A stretch of 19,440 nt of DNA from Caldipriscus sp964426895 (GTDB lineage: Bacteria; Hydrothermota; Hydrothermia; LBFQ01): positions 1-19,440 of the forward strand of contig CAYRSH010000032.1 of assembly GCA_964426895.1 (NCBI GenBank), given 5' to 3'. Position numbers and translations under genes: made by a program. Of this stretch, positions 1 to 7,587 are shown in pieces. Numbering within the stretch: position 1 is the first letter of the stretch; each line of letters begins with the position of its first letter. The notes beneath the pieces are model-generated. The model was given only the letters and a program-made list of their open reading frames with translations. It did no database searches and was not told where the DNA came from.

Positions 1-226
1 CCAACTTCCTAAGAGTAGCCGTTTGTAGGATACTAAAGAGGTCTTCTCCTTCTTTTAGTTTTTTAAGTAAATTTTGGAATAATTGACCATGCGGATAGTT
101 CGTCTTCTCTTGGAGCATTAACAATGTACCCGCTCGGTTCTCTAAACCACTTATAGTTTCGGCGTGGCCGAAATTTGGGCGAACGAAATGAGCCGTATAT
201 GCTGGGTTATACACCGCTATTTTCAC
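1..226 (-). CDS. Partial unidentified protein, N-terminal 75 residues, cut by the window edge
   Basis: An open frame starts at a GTG at 226 and stays open for 75 codons to base 1, where the window cuts it. The predicted protein begins MKIAVYNPAYTAHFVRPNFG and continues with a GLENRAGTLLML stretch and a Lys/Glu/Leu-rich helical stretch. The composition is protein-like: an initial beta-strand followed by amphipathic helices. It overlaps the last 20 bases of the methyltransferase gene in another frame, the usual sign of translational coupling. A second in-frame GTG at 214 is better placed behind an AGGTGA Shine-Dalgarno-like sequence and could be the true start. I do not recognise the family. 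Its position directly after a restriction-modification pair makes a defence-related role possible, but that is inference from location only. Confidence 0.6.
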   Translation of the reverse strand, partial: MKIAVYNPAYTAHFVRPNFGHAETISGLENRAGTLLMLQEKTNYPHGQLFQNLLKKLKEGEDLFSILQTATLRKL

Positions 227-1142
227 CTGGAAATTCAAACAGTTTTGGAGATTTGTATCCCACTAAAAATTCCTTTATTCTTTTTTCTGCCAATTTCACA
301 TATTCTTCCTCTATCTCATACCCGATATAATGTCTTTTTGTTTTTATAGCAGCGATAGCTGTTTGACCACTTCCCATGAAGGGATCTAAAACCACCTCGC
401 CTTCAAAAGTATAAAGTTGAATTAATCTATATGGAAGTTCTACCGGAAAAGGGGCGGGATGTCCTACCTCTTTAGCCGATACAGCAGGGAATGTCCAAAC
501 GCTTTTTGTGAATGCAAGAAATTCATCTCGTGAGATTGTACTTTTTCTTTTATTTGGGTTTTTCCGGGAGAAAGTTCCTTTTGAAAAAACTAAGATATAT
601 TCATGAACATCTCTTAATGTGGGATTTGTGGCTGAACACCAACTTCCCCATGCAGTAGATGGGCTGGCAGAAGATGCTTTATTCCATATAATCTCCCCCC
701 TCATTAAAAATCCTAAATCAAGCATATCTCTAATGATGTACGCGTGAAGGGGGATATATGGTTTCCTGCCCAGATTTGCAATATTAATACAAGCCCTGCC
801 TCCCGGAACAAGTACTCTGTAAACTTCTTTCCATACTCTCTTTAAGAATTCGAGATACTCGTTAAGTGTAAGATTTCTATCATACTCTTTTCCTACATTA
901 TAAGGGGGTGAAGTTATCATCAAATGTACGCTATTATCGGGTAGCTCTTCCATCTTTTCAGAGGATTTGCAGAAAATCCTGTCAAGAAAATCTGGGGGAA
1001 TGGGATTTTCTACATATTTTAGTTTTTGTTCTTTGGGTAGTCCCTTATACAGTTTACTTGAGTAAAATGGGGTAGAATCATGGTTTATCCTACCTGGGGA
1101 ACCAAAAGAGCTTGTTTTGGTGCCTTTTTTTCTTTTTTTCAT
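207..1142 (-). CDS. Type II DNA methyltransferase, beta-class, probably N4-cytosine
   Basis: This is a 311-residue modification methyltransferase that transfers a methyl group from S-adenosylmethionine to DNA, protecting host sites from the partner endonuclease encoded just upstream. The catalytic motif TSPPYN (residues 77-82) precedes the AdoMet-binding motif DPFMGSG (253-259), which is the beta-class order. SPPY rather than NPPY/DPPY points to cytosine N4 methylation. The stretch between them (about 155-235, including GHPAPFP near 227) probably contains the target-recognition part. The first 30 residues are basic and low in complexity. The start is ATG, one base after the endonuclease stop, with GGAGG about 10 nt upstream inside the endonuclease 3' end. 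The target sequence is not readable here; CGCG is inferred from the endonuclease family. N6-adenine activity is the main alternative. Confidence 0.87.
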   Translation of the reverse strand: MKKRKKGTKTSSFGSPGRINHDSTPFYSSKLYKGLPKEQKLKYVENPIPPDFLDRIFCKSSEKMEELPDNSVHLMITSPPYNVGKEYDRNLTLNEYLEFLKRVWKEVYRVLVPGGRACINIANLGRKPYIPLHAYIIRDMLDLGFLMRGEIIWNKASSASPSTAWGSWCSATNPTLRDVHEYILVFSKGTFSRKNPNKRKSTISRDEFLAFTKSVWTFPAVSAKEVGHPAPFPVELPYRLIQLYTFEGEVVLDPFMGSGQTAIAAIKTKRHYIGYEIEEEYVKLAEKRIKEFLVGYKSPKLFEFPGENSGV

Positions 1143-1143
1143 T

Positions 1144-1776
1144 TTAATCTTCCCTCCAATAATCTATCCATCTTTTGTAAGGATCGTAATCGATTCTTGC
1201 TTTCTGCCAGTTTATTTCTATAACTTTTGACAAATAGTCCTTAGTTAGCGCTGATAATGCTTCTTTACTTATTTCCACACCTCTTGGATTTGTACCTGGT
1301 TTAGGGAGTTTGATATATCTATTTCTGCCTATCCTATCAAAAAGTTTTTGTTGTGCCTCTACAGGGATGTAGTAAAAACCCCCTGTACTTCCCCAATTAA
1401 TTTGAACTAATAAAATATCACAGCGTGGATAATAGGTATCTCTGAATTCCCTTGCTTTTTGAGCATCTACTGTCCATATGAGTTTAACTCCACTAAATTC
1501 CTTACCAGTTATCGTTTTAATAGATATTGGTTCACCAAATAATCTTACATCAACTTCAGGTTCTGTAATGGGTATCTCGGTTTCAACATTTTCTTCTCCG
1601 AACTTATAGATAAGTAGAGCGATAATTATCTTTTCCCGGAGAGACCCAACTTCCATTCCAATTTTTCCCGCCCTTGAACTTTCTAATTCTGCAAGTTGAA
1701 ATAGATATGGCATCTTATTTTTTATTCTCTTTACAAGTTTTTCATCTTCAAATATTTCTGTTAATCTACTTGACAT
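1144..1776 (-). CDS. Type II restriction endonuclease, ThaI-like
   Basis: A 210-residue protein that by recollection resembles the ThaI family of type II endonucleases (ThaI itself cuts CG^CG). Resemblances include the N-terminal stretch PYLFQLAELESSRAGKIGME (residues 23-42), the central segment around VKLIWTVDAQKA and the segment KLPKPGTNPRGVEISKEAL. A plausible PD-(D/E)xK active site is E74/D76 followed by ISIKT with K87 (residues 84-88). The gene comes first in a two-gene unit with the methyltransferase one base downstream. It has its own strong ribosome binding site (AGGAGG about 8 nt before the ATG) and a 119-bp upstream gap with a TATAAT box, so it seems to be transcribed separately from reverse gyrase. 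Base composition is less skewed than in the neighbouring operon, suggesting acquisition. The family call rests on remembered motifs and cleavage specificity is not shown by the sequence. Confidence 0.78.
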   Translation of the reverse strand: MSSRLTEIFEDEKLVKRIKNKMPYLFQLAELESSRAGKIGMEVGSLREKIIIALLIYKFGEENVETEIPITEPEVDVRLFGEPISIKTITGKEFSGVKLIWTVDAQKAREFRDTYYPRCDILLVQINWGSTGGFYYIPVEAQQKLFDRIGRNRYIKLPKPGTNPRGVEISKEALSALTKDYLSKVIEINWQKARIDYDPYKRWIDYWRED

Positions 1777-1895
1777 CTTCTATTCCTCCTGTGTGCGAAA
1801 TGGCGCATAAACGAGGATACACAAACTCCCCATTTATATCCCCCCATAAGCCGAATATTATAACCCCGAAAACTTTTTTGCCTGCTTGTCTCTCA
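1777..1895 (-). promoter_or_regulatory. Promoter region of the restriction-modification genes
   Basis: This is the longest non-coding gap in the window. Read on the minus strand it holds a TATAAT at 1857-1862, a second TATAAA at 1833-1838 and, just before the endonuclease ATG, the ribosome binding site AGGAGGAATAGAAG. I see no good -35 hexamer at 16-18 nt from either box. No intrinsic terminator for reverse gyrase is visible here. A short imperfect inverted repeat (TGCG/CGCA arms near 1793-1808) could be an operator, but it is too short to claim. Confidence 0.45.
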
Positions 1896-4800
1896 TCACA
1901 AACTTGAAAACACCTTATACAATTCCCTTAGCGTGTCCATATACTCCTTTTTTCCCTCCTCAATCTCATCCATTTCCCTTTCCAACTTCCTCGTAAAATC
2001 CTCATTAACATATTCATCAAACCGCGACTTTAAAAACATATAAACGCTTATGCCCAGTTTTGTCGGGAACAAATACCCCCTCTTTTCAATCACATAATCC
2101 CTTTCAAGCAATGTTTGGACTATTTGGGCGTATGTTGATGGCCTTCCTAATCCCCTCTTCTTCATCTCCTGTATTAATGTTCCCTGAGTGTAGGGTAGGG
2201 CTTTTGGAACCTTTGAGAATTTAACCCCCTTTATGGTTATATCCCCCTTAAACACCGCTAAGTTTTTGAGAACCAAGTTATAACCGTCCTCAACAATGTC
2301 CCTAACCGTTTCTTCCACATGCGCAAAGCCGTTAAATGTTATTATCACCTCCGCCATTTTAACCTTTGTGGGTTTCATCTGGGAGGCTATGAACCTATTG
2401 AATATAAGGGAATAAACCCTTAAAGCGTTCTTTGGATCTTCAAGTTGTATGCTGCCTATGTTTAACATTAACCTCAACTCATCGGGTGTTATGGGTCTTG
2501 TGGGTCTTATACATTCATGGGCTCCACCTTCTCCCCAACTCCTCGGATAAAACATACCTTCGCCGAACACCTTTTCAATGTATACCTTTGCAACGGAATA
2601 CTTACCCACATCCGAAACCCTTGTTGAATCCGTTCTGTGATATGTAATCACACCCTTTTCAAACAGGTCTTGTAAAACTTGCATTGTTTTCTGCGCCGGT
2701 AGTTTGAGTTTTAAACTCGCATCCTGTAATATCGTATCCGTGGTGTAGGGTGGTGGTGGTGATTTCTCCTCTTCCCACTCCTTACCCCAAAAAGCCCTAA
2801 ACCTTTCCGGATGATTTTTCATCTCATAAACAAGGGATTTGTCTTCAACCGTAAAGGAAAAACTCCCGACTCCCGTTTCAATCGTTACCTTATCAATCTT
2901 CTTTTTAAACTCGTATGCCCTCTCTATTATCCAACCCAAAACGGGTGTCTGTACCCTTCCCGCCGAAAGGTTCTTCCTGTTGTATTTATCCCATAAAATC
3001 CTTGAAAGCGTGAATCCAACCCACCTATCCGCTATTCTGCGGGTTATCTGAGCCTTAACCCTATTAATATTAAACTCCCTCAACTCCTCCAAGGATTTCC
3101 TAAAAGCCTTTGGCGTTATCTCGTGAAATTCGGCCCTATAAATGTTCTTGTTATAAGGTGATAAAAGTGTGTATATATCATAGGCGATTTTTTCGCCCTC
3201 CGCATCCGGATCTGTTGCCACAAAAACTTCATTCACCTCATATGAGACCCTCCTCAAAGATTCCACAATTTCCGCTTTATCGTCTATTTCCTCCTCCTTA
3301 CACGATTTTAGCAAGTATTCCTTTTCCGTGTGTTGTTCCCCGGTTTTCTTACACCTCTTTATGGTATCATAAATCCCCACAAAACTCCCGTTATCCTCCA
3401 AAACCCCATAGAACCCCCCTTCCGTTTTTAAATCCAAAATATGCCCTAAGGATGCCGTAATGGATAGGATTCTGTCCCCAAGCGGAATTTCGTAAAATAT
3501 TGAGTTCTTAACCGTCCTCATCTGGGGCTTCCCGAAGAAAGAAGCGATTGTTCTGGCCTTATTTGGCGACTCCACTATTACCAATGTGGTTTTAAAAACA
3601 TCCCTCAAATCCCCGGTAATACCTCCTTTAATCACCCCCTTGGCCATCTCCCTATCCCTATCTATTTCCTCCAAAACCCTTTGCAAGTTGAGTTTATCAA
3701 ACTCCTGAAACTCAATATCCATAACATGGAAATAGTAGGTTAGGCGCTTTTTAAGGCTGTTTATGGACTTCTTATCCCAATACAATATCAAACTCAAACC
3801 CTTCGTTAAACCCCCGGCAACCAGCCTTGATGTTCTACCGCTGGCCTGAATATATGTTGAAACATCCGCCACAGTAATATACATTTCCCCGTTTATGTAT
3901 TCCAAGGATACATCTTCCGATTCGTTTAACTTCTTTATAAAGTTTTTATCTTTAAACTTTTTCGTGATAAAATCGTAAATTTCCAAAACCCTTTCCTTTA
4001 TCTTCGGGTATTTATCCAGTTCCTCGGGTTTTATTCCCCTGTATTTGCGCAAGTATCTCATATATGGTGAAACCTTTATCTTTTCATCGGCCTCCAAAAG
4101 GGAGTATATACCCACCAAGAGGTTTAAGGTATTTGCGGGTGAAGGTTGCACTTTTACGGGGAACACAAATTTTGGAACATCTAAGAAAATTGCGTATCTT
4201 ATTATAGCCGGTAAATCTATACCCCTAACAAGGGGATTACCGATATGTGCCAACCCCACCGCTAAATCAAATTCCCCCCTCTCCATTTCTTCGTATAAAT
4301 CCTTGGGTTTCTTTTCCGTATAACTCAAAACATTAAATCCCCTTTCCCTTAAAAACTTCACCACCACATCAATAACCTCTTTTCCATATCTTGCGGATAC
4401 GAACAATAGCCCACCTTTCCCGAGTTTCTCAACAATTTCTGGAATTGTATTTAGAGCATCCTCAAAACCCTTAACCTCTTTAACGCTATCAACCACATTC
4501 CTAACGGTGCTAATAGCCTTTTGTATATCAAACCCCAAAAGTTGCTTAAACAACATTACCCGTTTGGTTTTCGGTTTAAGCGTAGCCGATGAGATTATAA
4601 GAACACCCTTATGTTTTCTGTTCCTTATCCTTTCCAAGGCCTCATAATCCTCTTCCGTTTTGTTCTCTTTTAAAGCGAGTTTGATCTCATCATCCAAAAA
4701 ACCCAATATATGGAAAATCCCGTCTATGTTTTTTGAACTCTTTAAAAACGAATCCGTATCATCAACAAAAATAAAATCAAAACTGTGGTTCCTTATGTTT

Positions 4801-5342
4801 TCCAAGTTCTTATGCAAGAACATATTGGTTCCTATAAGAATATCAAAATCGCCGGAAATTATCTTTTCCTTTTCCCTTTTCCTTCCCCTATACAACACCA
4901 CTTCTTTATCGTATCCCAACTTGTTTAAAAATTCAACAATCCTATCGTATGCCTGTTCGGCCAGTAATTTTGTGGGGAAGATCAAAAGGGATTTTTCTGC
5001 CAATATGGATACCACTATTCCAAATGTGGTTTTTCCTACACCCGTAGGGGCAACTATTGCGAAGGAATTACCCATAAAATACCTTTTAGCCCAGGTTTTC
5101 TGCAAAGACCACGGTTCAAAACCAACGCATTTTTTAAATACATCCGAGAAATATACGAGTTTATCTTCAACTTCGCACATTTCCTTTAAGTTTTGAATTT
5201 TCCCAAAGTTTAACAAATCTTTGCATATGTTATCCATATATTTGGGTAGGCATTTATAACACGGCAAACCCCTTACCAACCTATCATCCGTAATTGGACC
5301 ACCGCAATTCGGACAACCGTTGTTTATTATGAAGAGTCTCAC
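1896..5342 (-). CDS. rgy: Reverse gyrase (helicase-topoisomerase IA fusion)
   Basis: This 1148-residue enzyme introduces positive supercoils using ATP and is the hallmark protein of hyperthermophiles. Order of parts: N-terminal zinc finger with C10, C13, C28, C31; SF2 helicase-like part with Walker A APTGVGKTT (98-106), DDTD (194-197), SATLKP (252-257), a latch-like insertion (about 400-490) and motif VI QASGRTSRL (499-507); then topoisomerase IA with the Toprim start VIVESPNKA (588-596), DPDAEGE (711-717) and catalytic Tyr901 in YHRTDS. The length is normal and the frame intact. Oddity: the usual second zinc finger at 664-684 keeps only the first Cys of each CxxC pair (C664, C681; T667 and E684 replace the others). 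The start is GTG, because the zinc finger follows at once and no longer frame is available. No Shine-Dalgarno precedes it; a TATAAT lies 7 nt upstream. Confidence 0.97.
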   Translation of the reverse strand: MRLFIINNGCPNCGGPITDDRLVRGLPCYKCLPKYMDNICKDLLNFGKIQNLKEMCEVEDKLVYFSDVFKKCVGFEPWSLQKTWAKRYFMGNSFAIVAPTGVGKTTFGIVVSILAEKSLLIFPTKLLAEQAYDRIVEFLNKLGYDKEVVLYRGRKREKEKIISGDFDILIGTNMFLHKNLENIRNHSFDFIFVDDTDSFLKSSKNIDGIFHILGFLDDEIKLALKENKTEEDYEALERIRNRKHKGVLIISSATLKPKTKRVMLFKQLLGFDIQKAISTVRNVVDSVKEVKGFEDALNTIPEIVEKLGKGGLLFVSARYGKEVIDVVVKFLRERGFNVLSYTEKKPKDLYEEMERGEFDLAVGLAHIGNPLVRGIDLPAIIRYAIFLDVPKFVFPVKVQPSPANTLNLLVGIYSLLEADEKIKVSPYMRYLRKYRGIKPEELDKYPKIKERVLEIYDFITKKFKDKNFIKKLNESEDVSLEYINGEMYITVADVSTYIQASGRTSRLVAGGLTKGLSLILYWDKKSINSLKKRLTYYFHVMDIEFQEFDKLNLQRVLEEIDRDREMAKGVIKGGITGDLRDVFKTTLVIVESPNKARTIASFFGKPQMRTVKNSIFYEIPLGDRILSITASLGHILDLKTEGGFYGVLEDNGSFVGIYDTIKRCKKTGEQHTEKEYLLKSCKEEEIDDKAEIVESLRRVSYEVNEVFVATDPDAEGEKIAYDIYTLLSPYNKNIYRAEFHEITPKAFRKSLEELREFNINRVKAQITRRIADRWVGFTLSRILWDKYNRKNLSAGRVQTPVLGWIIERAYEFKKKIDKVTIETGVGSFSFTVEDKSLVYEMKNHPERFRAFWGKEWEEEKSPPPPYTTDTILQDASLKLKLPAQKTMQVLQDLFEKGVITYHRTDSTRVSDVGKYSVAKVYIEKVFGEGMFYPRSWGEGGAHECIRPTRPITPDELRLMLNIGSIQLEDPKNALRVYSLIFNRFIASQMKPTKVKMAEVIITFNGFAHVEETVRDIVEDGYNLVLKNLAVFKGDITIKGVKFSKVPKALPYTQGTLIQEMKKRGLGRPSTYAQIVQTLLERDYVIEKRGYLFPTKLGISVYMFLKSRFDEYVNEDFTRKLEREMDEIEEGKKEYMDTLRELYKVFSSL

Positions 5343-5349
5343 AGCGGGA

Positions 5350-5355
5350 ATTATA
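5350..5355 (-). promoter_or_regulatory. TATAAT box just before reverse gyrase, possible leaderless promoter
   Basis: On the coding strand TATAAT is followed by TCCCGCT and then the GTG start, a 7-nt spacing that would put a transcription start at or next to the start codon. No Shine-Dalgarno sequence lies between. The box overlaps the stop codon of the preceding gene. A -35 hexamer is not recognisable. The same TATAATTCCC string occurs before the cvpA-like gene. Confidence 0.4.
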
Positions 5356-5971
5356 AAGAGGGTAGGGAAAAGACCTTACACTTTATAGTACTTCCGCCAT
5401 CATCCTCAAAGAATTCTTTACCCAACCCAAATTCTCCCGGAAATGAAAGGCCGAATATTTTCCCGTTTTCCGAGAAGAAAATTGCGGAATTTAAGGGTAA
5501 GAATACCGTTGCAACCTTCAACCCCCTATCCAATAAACCGGTTTCAATCAGATTTAGAATAACTTCCACTTTTCCCTCACCGCTAAAAACCTCGTACCCT
5601 TCGGTTAAAACCCTTTCAAATAGTTCTCTAAACCCACCCGGAAGTAAATCCATTAACCCATTTTCATCCTCGGGTAAATTTTTCCTTATATCATCTATAA
5701 TTTCTCCCAATTCCTTTTCATCAATTCCAACAATTGAATACCTCAAATCTTCATCGGATACGGAAAACTCTTTAATATAAGCATAAGGCCATTTTGCTAT
5801 TTCTAAAAGGTTTTTCTTCCCCGCCCCAAGCATCCCCTCAATCCACCATATTTTACCCTTACCCCCCAAAAACTCGTAAAACTCCCCATTGGGTCCCCTC
5901 AATAGAAACTTTTTAATCATATCTCCCCGGGATATATCTTTAAGGAAAACTATCGGAGAGTATATCCTCAT
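5351..5971 (-). CDS. Protein of unknown function, 206 residues, upstream of reverse gyrase
   Basis: I do not recognise this protein. It has no signal peptide, membrane segment or cysteine motif. The first half carries a GPNGEFYEF element and WWIEGMLGAGKKN (residues 42-54), which resembles a P-loop but has Lys in place of the Ser/Thr after GK, with no clear Walker B. The middle (about 70-140) is acidic and helical. The C-terminal third (about 150-190) looks like alternating strands with a repeated pattern (TVFLPLNSAIFFSENG, then IFGLSFPGEFGLG). The ATG overlaps the stop of the second tatA in an ATGA junction, and the reverse gyrase GTG starts 8 nt after its own stop, so it appears co-expressed with both. 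A structural or accessory role with reverse gyrase is possible, but rests on position only. Confidence 0.75.
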   Translation of the reverse strand: MRIYSPIVFLKDISRGDMIKKFLLRGPNGEFYEFLGGKGKIWWIEGMLGAGKKNLLEIAKWPYAYIKEFSVSDEDLRYSIVGIDEKELGEIIDDIRKNLPEDENGLMDLLPGGFRELFERVLTEGYEVFSGEGKVEVILNLIETGLLDRGLKVATVFLPLNSAIFFSENGKIFGLSFPGEFGLGKEFFEDDGGSTIKCKVFSLPSL

Positions 5972-6123
5972 TTATTTCCATCTTCGTCTTCTTCCATAGC
6001 CCTTTTAAACTCCCTAATAGCCCTCCCAAAACCCTTTGCCAGCTCCGGCAGCTTTGAGGGTCCAAAAAGGATTAAAACTATCAGAAAAATTATTAAAACC
6101 TCTTGAAACCCCAAGTTAAACAT
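5968..6123 (-). CDS. tatA: Second TatA-like twin-arginine translocase subunit, 51 residues
   Basis: This short gene encodes 51 residues starting MFNLGFQEVLIIFLIVLILF. It has the TatA layout: a polar N-terminal tip, one membrane helix (about 8-20), the hinge FGPSKLPELAKG (20-31), an amphipathic helix GRAIREFKRAMEE and an acidic tail DEDGNK. It starts two bases after the stop of the first tatA, with GGAGG 6 nt upstream, and its TGA overlaps the ATG of the next gene. TatA proteins oligomerise to let folded twin-arginine precursors cross the cytoplasmic membrane. It is about 40% identical by eye to its neighbour in the membrane and hinge region, so this is probably a tandem duplication. One copy may act as TatB, though neither has the longer TatB tail. 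No tatC is in the window. Confidence 0.87.
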   Translation of the reverse strand: MFNLGFQEVLIIFLIVLILFGPSKLPELAKGFGRAIREFKRAMEEDEDGNK

Positions 6124-6124
6124 T

Positions 6125-6316
6125 CTATCCCTCCTCGTTTTTCCCTCCCTTTTCCTTTTTATCTTCCCCTTCGTCGTATTTACCCTCTGCGGCCTTCCTA
6201 AACTCCCTCATGGCCTTACCCATCCCCCGGGCAAGTTCAGGTAACTTTGTTGAACCGAACAGAAGCAGGATAATCAGAAATATTATTATTAGTTCCTGAG
6301 GTCCAAGTCCAAACAT
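6125..6316 (-). CDS. tatA: TatA-like twin-arginine translocase subunit, 63 residues
   Basis: A 63-residue TatA-family protein for Sec-independent export of folded proteins. It starts MFGLGPQELIIIFLIILLLF, giving a single membrane helix at about 8-20, followed by the conserved FGSTKLPELARGMG hinge (20-33), an amphipathic helix (about 33-45) and a charged Lys/Glu/Gly-rich tail. The length is typical of small TatA proteins. It lies 12 nt after the glycosyltransferase and 1 nt before the second tatA. There is no Shine-Dalgarno sequence before the ATG; a TAGAAT box 9 nt upstream suggests a leaderless internal promoter. The family call is secure, but whether it acts as TatA, TatE or TatB is not. 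Confidence 0.93.
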   Translation of the reverse strand: MFGLGPQELIIIFLIILLLFGSTKLPELARGMGKAMREFRKAAEGKYDEGEDKKEKGGKNEEG

Positions 6317-6325
6317 AGTAGTTGT

Positions 6326-6331
6326 ATTCTA
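6326..6331 (-). promoter_or_regulatory. TAGAAT box before the first tatA, possible leaderless promoter
   Basis: On the coding strand TAGAAT is followed by nine bases (ACAACTACT) and the ATG of tatA. No Shine-Dalgarno sequence is present in the 12-nt gap. The box overlaps the stop codon of the glycosyltransferase gene. It fits the TANNNT pattern also seen before purA, the cvpA-like gene and reverse gyrase. Confidence 0.33.
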
Positions 6332-7225
6332 AGGCTGAAAATAATACTTATAGCCCGAAAGTAGCGGTAATAACTTTTTGGGAAAGATCTTATAATTAAA
6401 ACCCGCTAAAAGCCCCAAAACCCTGAAAGAGTTTTCCGCAATGGCATAGGGTATCCAAAAAGGGGCATTCTCGCTTAAATATTCCATCTGCGAAATAATA
6501 AACCTTAAAGTATCCCCCCTTCCCCCGAACTTCCTTAACCATTTGTTCTCCGCATAAAATACCCCGATAGAAAAATATCTCTGAAAGAGTTTTAAAAGGG
6601 AATATTCGTGAGCGTGTATAACCTTGGCTTCGGCGTTATACATTATTTTGTATCCCTTTAAAACCAACTTTGCAGCCACTATTAAATCCTCCGATAATAT
6701 AACCCTTGGAAACCCTCCAACTTCCAAGAGTTTTTCCTTTAAATACGCACAGCAAACATTTGAATTTGAGAAGGTTCTAAGTCCCCATTTTTTAACATCT
6801 TCTTTGTCCCTTACTTCCGATTGCGGTGGATATGAAAACAATCTGAAAAAAACCTCCGTGGGTCTTGTCCCATTTGGTGGTATATGCCGGGCGTAAGACA
6901 ATACAACCTCCCCTTCAACTATGGGTTTTACTAAAACTTCAAGGGTTTTTTCGTTTTCCGGTAGTGCATCCTGCGAAAAGAAAACCACTATATCCCCCTT
7001 TGATAAATTAACACCCAAATTCCTCGTCAATCCGTGATTAAAATCCCTTTCATCAATTGATACAAATACATCGGCCAAGGTTTTTGCTATTTTCGGGGTT
7101 TTATCCGTTGATGAGGAATCTATAACTATAATCTCGGGTTTAACGGTTTGTTCCCTTAACGATAATAAGAGTTTTTCTATGTATTCTTCGGCATTACGGG
7201 TGGGTATAATTACGGAAATTCTCAT
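6329..7225 (-). CDS. Family 2 glycosyltransferase, rhamnosyltransferase-like
   Basis: A 298-residue GT-A fold glycosyltransferase that should move a sugar from a nucleotide donor to a cell-surface glycan at the inner membrane face. It opens with the GT2 signature SVIIPTRNAEEYI (residues 4-16), then IVIDSSSTDKT (33-43). FNHGLTRNLG (62-71) and FFSQDALP (82-89) resemble the FNHGxTRN and TQDAxP elements I recall from rhamnosyltransferases; QDA stands where the DXD motif usually is. ILSEDLIVAAKL in the middle is the probable ED acceptor-side motif. There is no clear membrane helix, though the C-terminal region is hydrophobic. The ATG overlaps the thioesterase stop by 4 nt (ATGA) with no strong Shine-Dalgarno, so coupling is likely. 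Donor and acceptor cannot be read from the sequence. Confidence 0.88.
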   Translation of the reverse strand: MRISVIIPTRNAEEYIEKLLLSLREQTVKPEIIVIDSSSTDKTPKIAKTLADVFVSIDERDFNHGLTRNLGVNLSKGDIVVFFSQDALPENEKTLEVLVKPIVEGEVVLSYARHIPPNGTRPTEVFFRLFSYPPQSEVRDKEDVKKWGLRTFSNSNVCCAYLKEKLLEVGGFPRVILSEDLIVAAKLVLKGYKIMYNAEAKVIHAHEYSLLKLFQRYFSIGVFYAENKWLRKFGGRGDTLRFIISQMEYLSENAPFWIPYAIAENSFRVLGLLAGFNYKIFPKKLLPLLSGYKYYFQP

Positions 7226-7587
7226 TTAATCTTATTGGGTCTTATGATTTTGAAATTTTTATCCACATACACGTGTGTTGTATAACCCTCTGCAAGTTTA
7301 TCTTCCCCCCTCCAAACCTCATAATAAAACCTAAATCTAACACCCTCTTGTTTGAAATCCACCCTTACCTCTATCTCATCCCCAAAGTATGCGGGTTTTA
7401 GATATTTAACATACACCTCTACCACGGGCACGAGTATCCCATCCTTTTCCATCTTGTGATAAGGTTTTCCCATATATTCCATAAACGCAACCCTCGCCTC
7501 TTCAAAGTATATAACATAATTTGAGTGATGGACTATTCCCATCTGATCCGTTTCGGCGTATCTAACCTTTATTTTGTGTTTGAACAT
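7222..7587 (-). CDS. YbgC/4-hydroxybenzoyl-CoA thioesterase family protein
   Basis: A 121-residue hotdog-fold acyl-CoA thioesterase. The family active-site stretch YAETDQMGIVHHSNYVIYFE (residues 10-29) is complete, with the catalytic Asp in TDQMG and the following HH-N-Y pattern. The remaining strands (PVVEVYVKYLKPAYFGDEIEV and the later HVYVD) fit a single hotdog domain of usual length. The gene overlaps the 3' end of the bactofilin gene by 26 nt, yet no later start is possible because the active site begins at residue 10. No good ribosome binding site is seen, so coupling to bactofilin translation is likely. In other bacteria ybgC is often linked to tol-pal envelope genes; here it sits among envelope-type genes, which suggests lipid-related housekeeping. 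The substrate is unknown. Confidence 0.9.
   Translation of the reverse strand: MFKHKIKVRYAETDQMGIVHHSNYVIYFEEARVAFMEYMGKPYHKMEKDGILVPVVEVYVKYLKPAYFGDEIEVRVDFKQEGVRFRFYYEVWRGEDKLAEGYTTHVYVDKNFKIIRPNKIK

Noticed and set aside
1793..1808. Small inverted repeat upstream of the restriction genes as a controller-protein operator
   Set aside because: The arms are only about four perfect base pairs, there is no controller gene in the window and no second copy of the repeat.
5809..5836. Walker A motif in the unknown protein
   Set aside because: GMLGAGKK lacks the required Ser/Thr after GK and no Walker B is evident, so ATP binding cannot be claimed.
7226..7234. TAAGAT before the glycosyltransferase as another leaderless promoter
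   Set aside because: It is only three bases from the ATG, too close for a -10 element, and the gene overlaps the previous one in a normal coupled junction.
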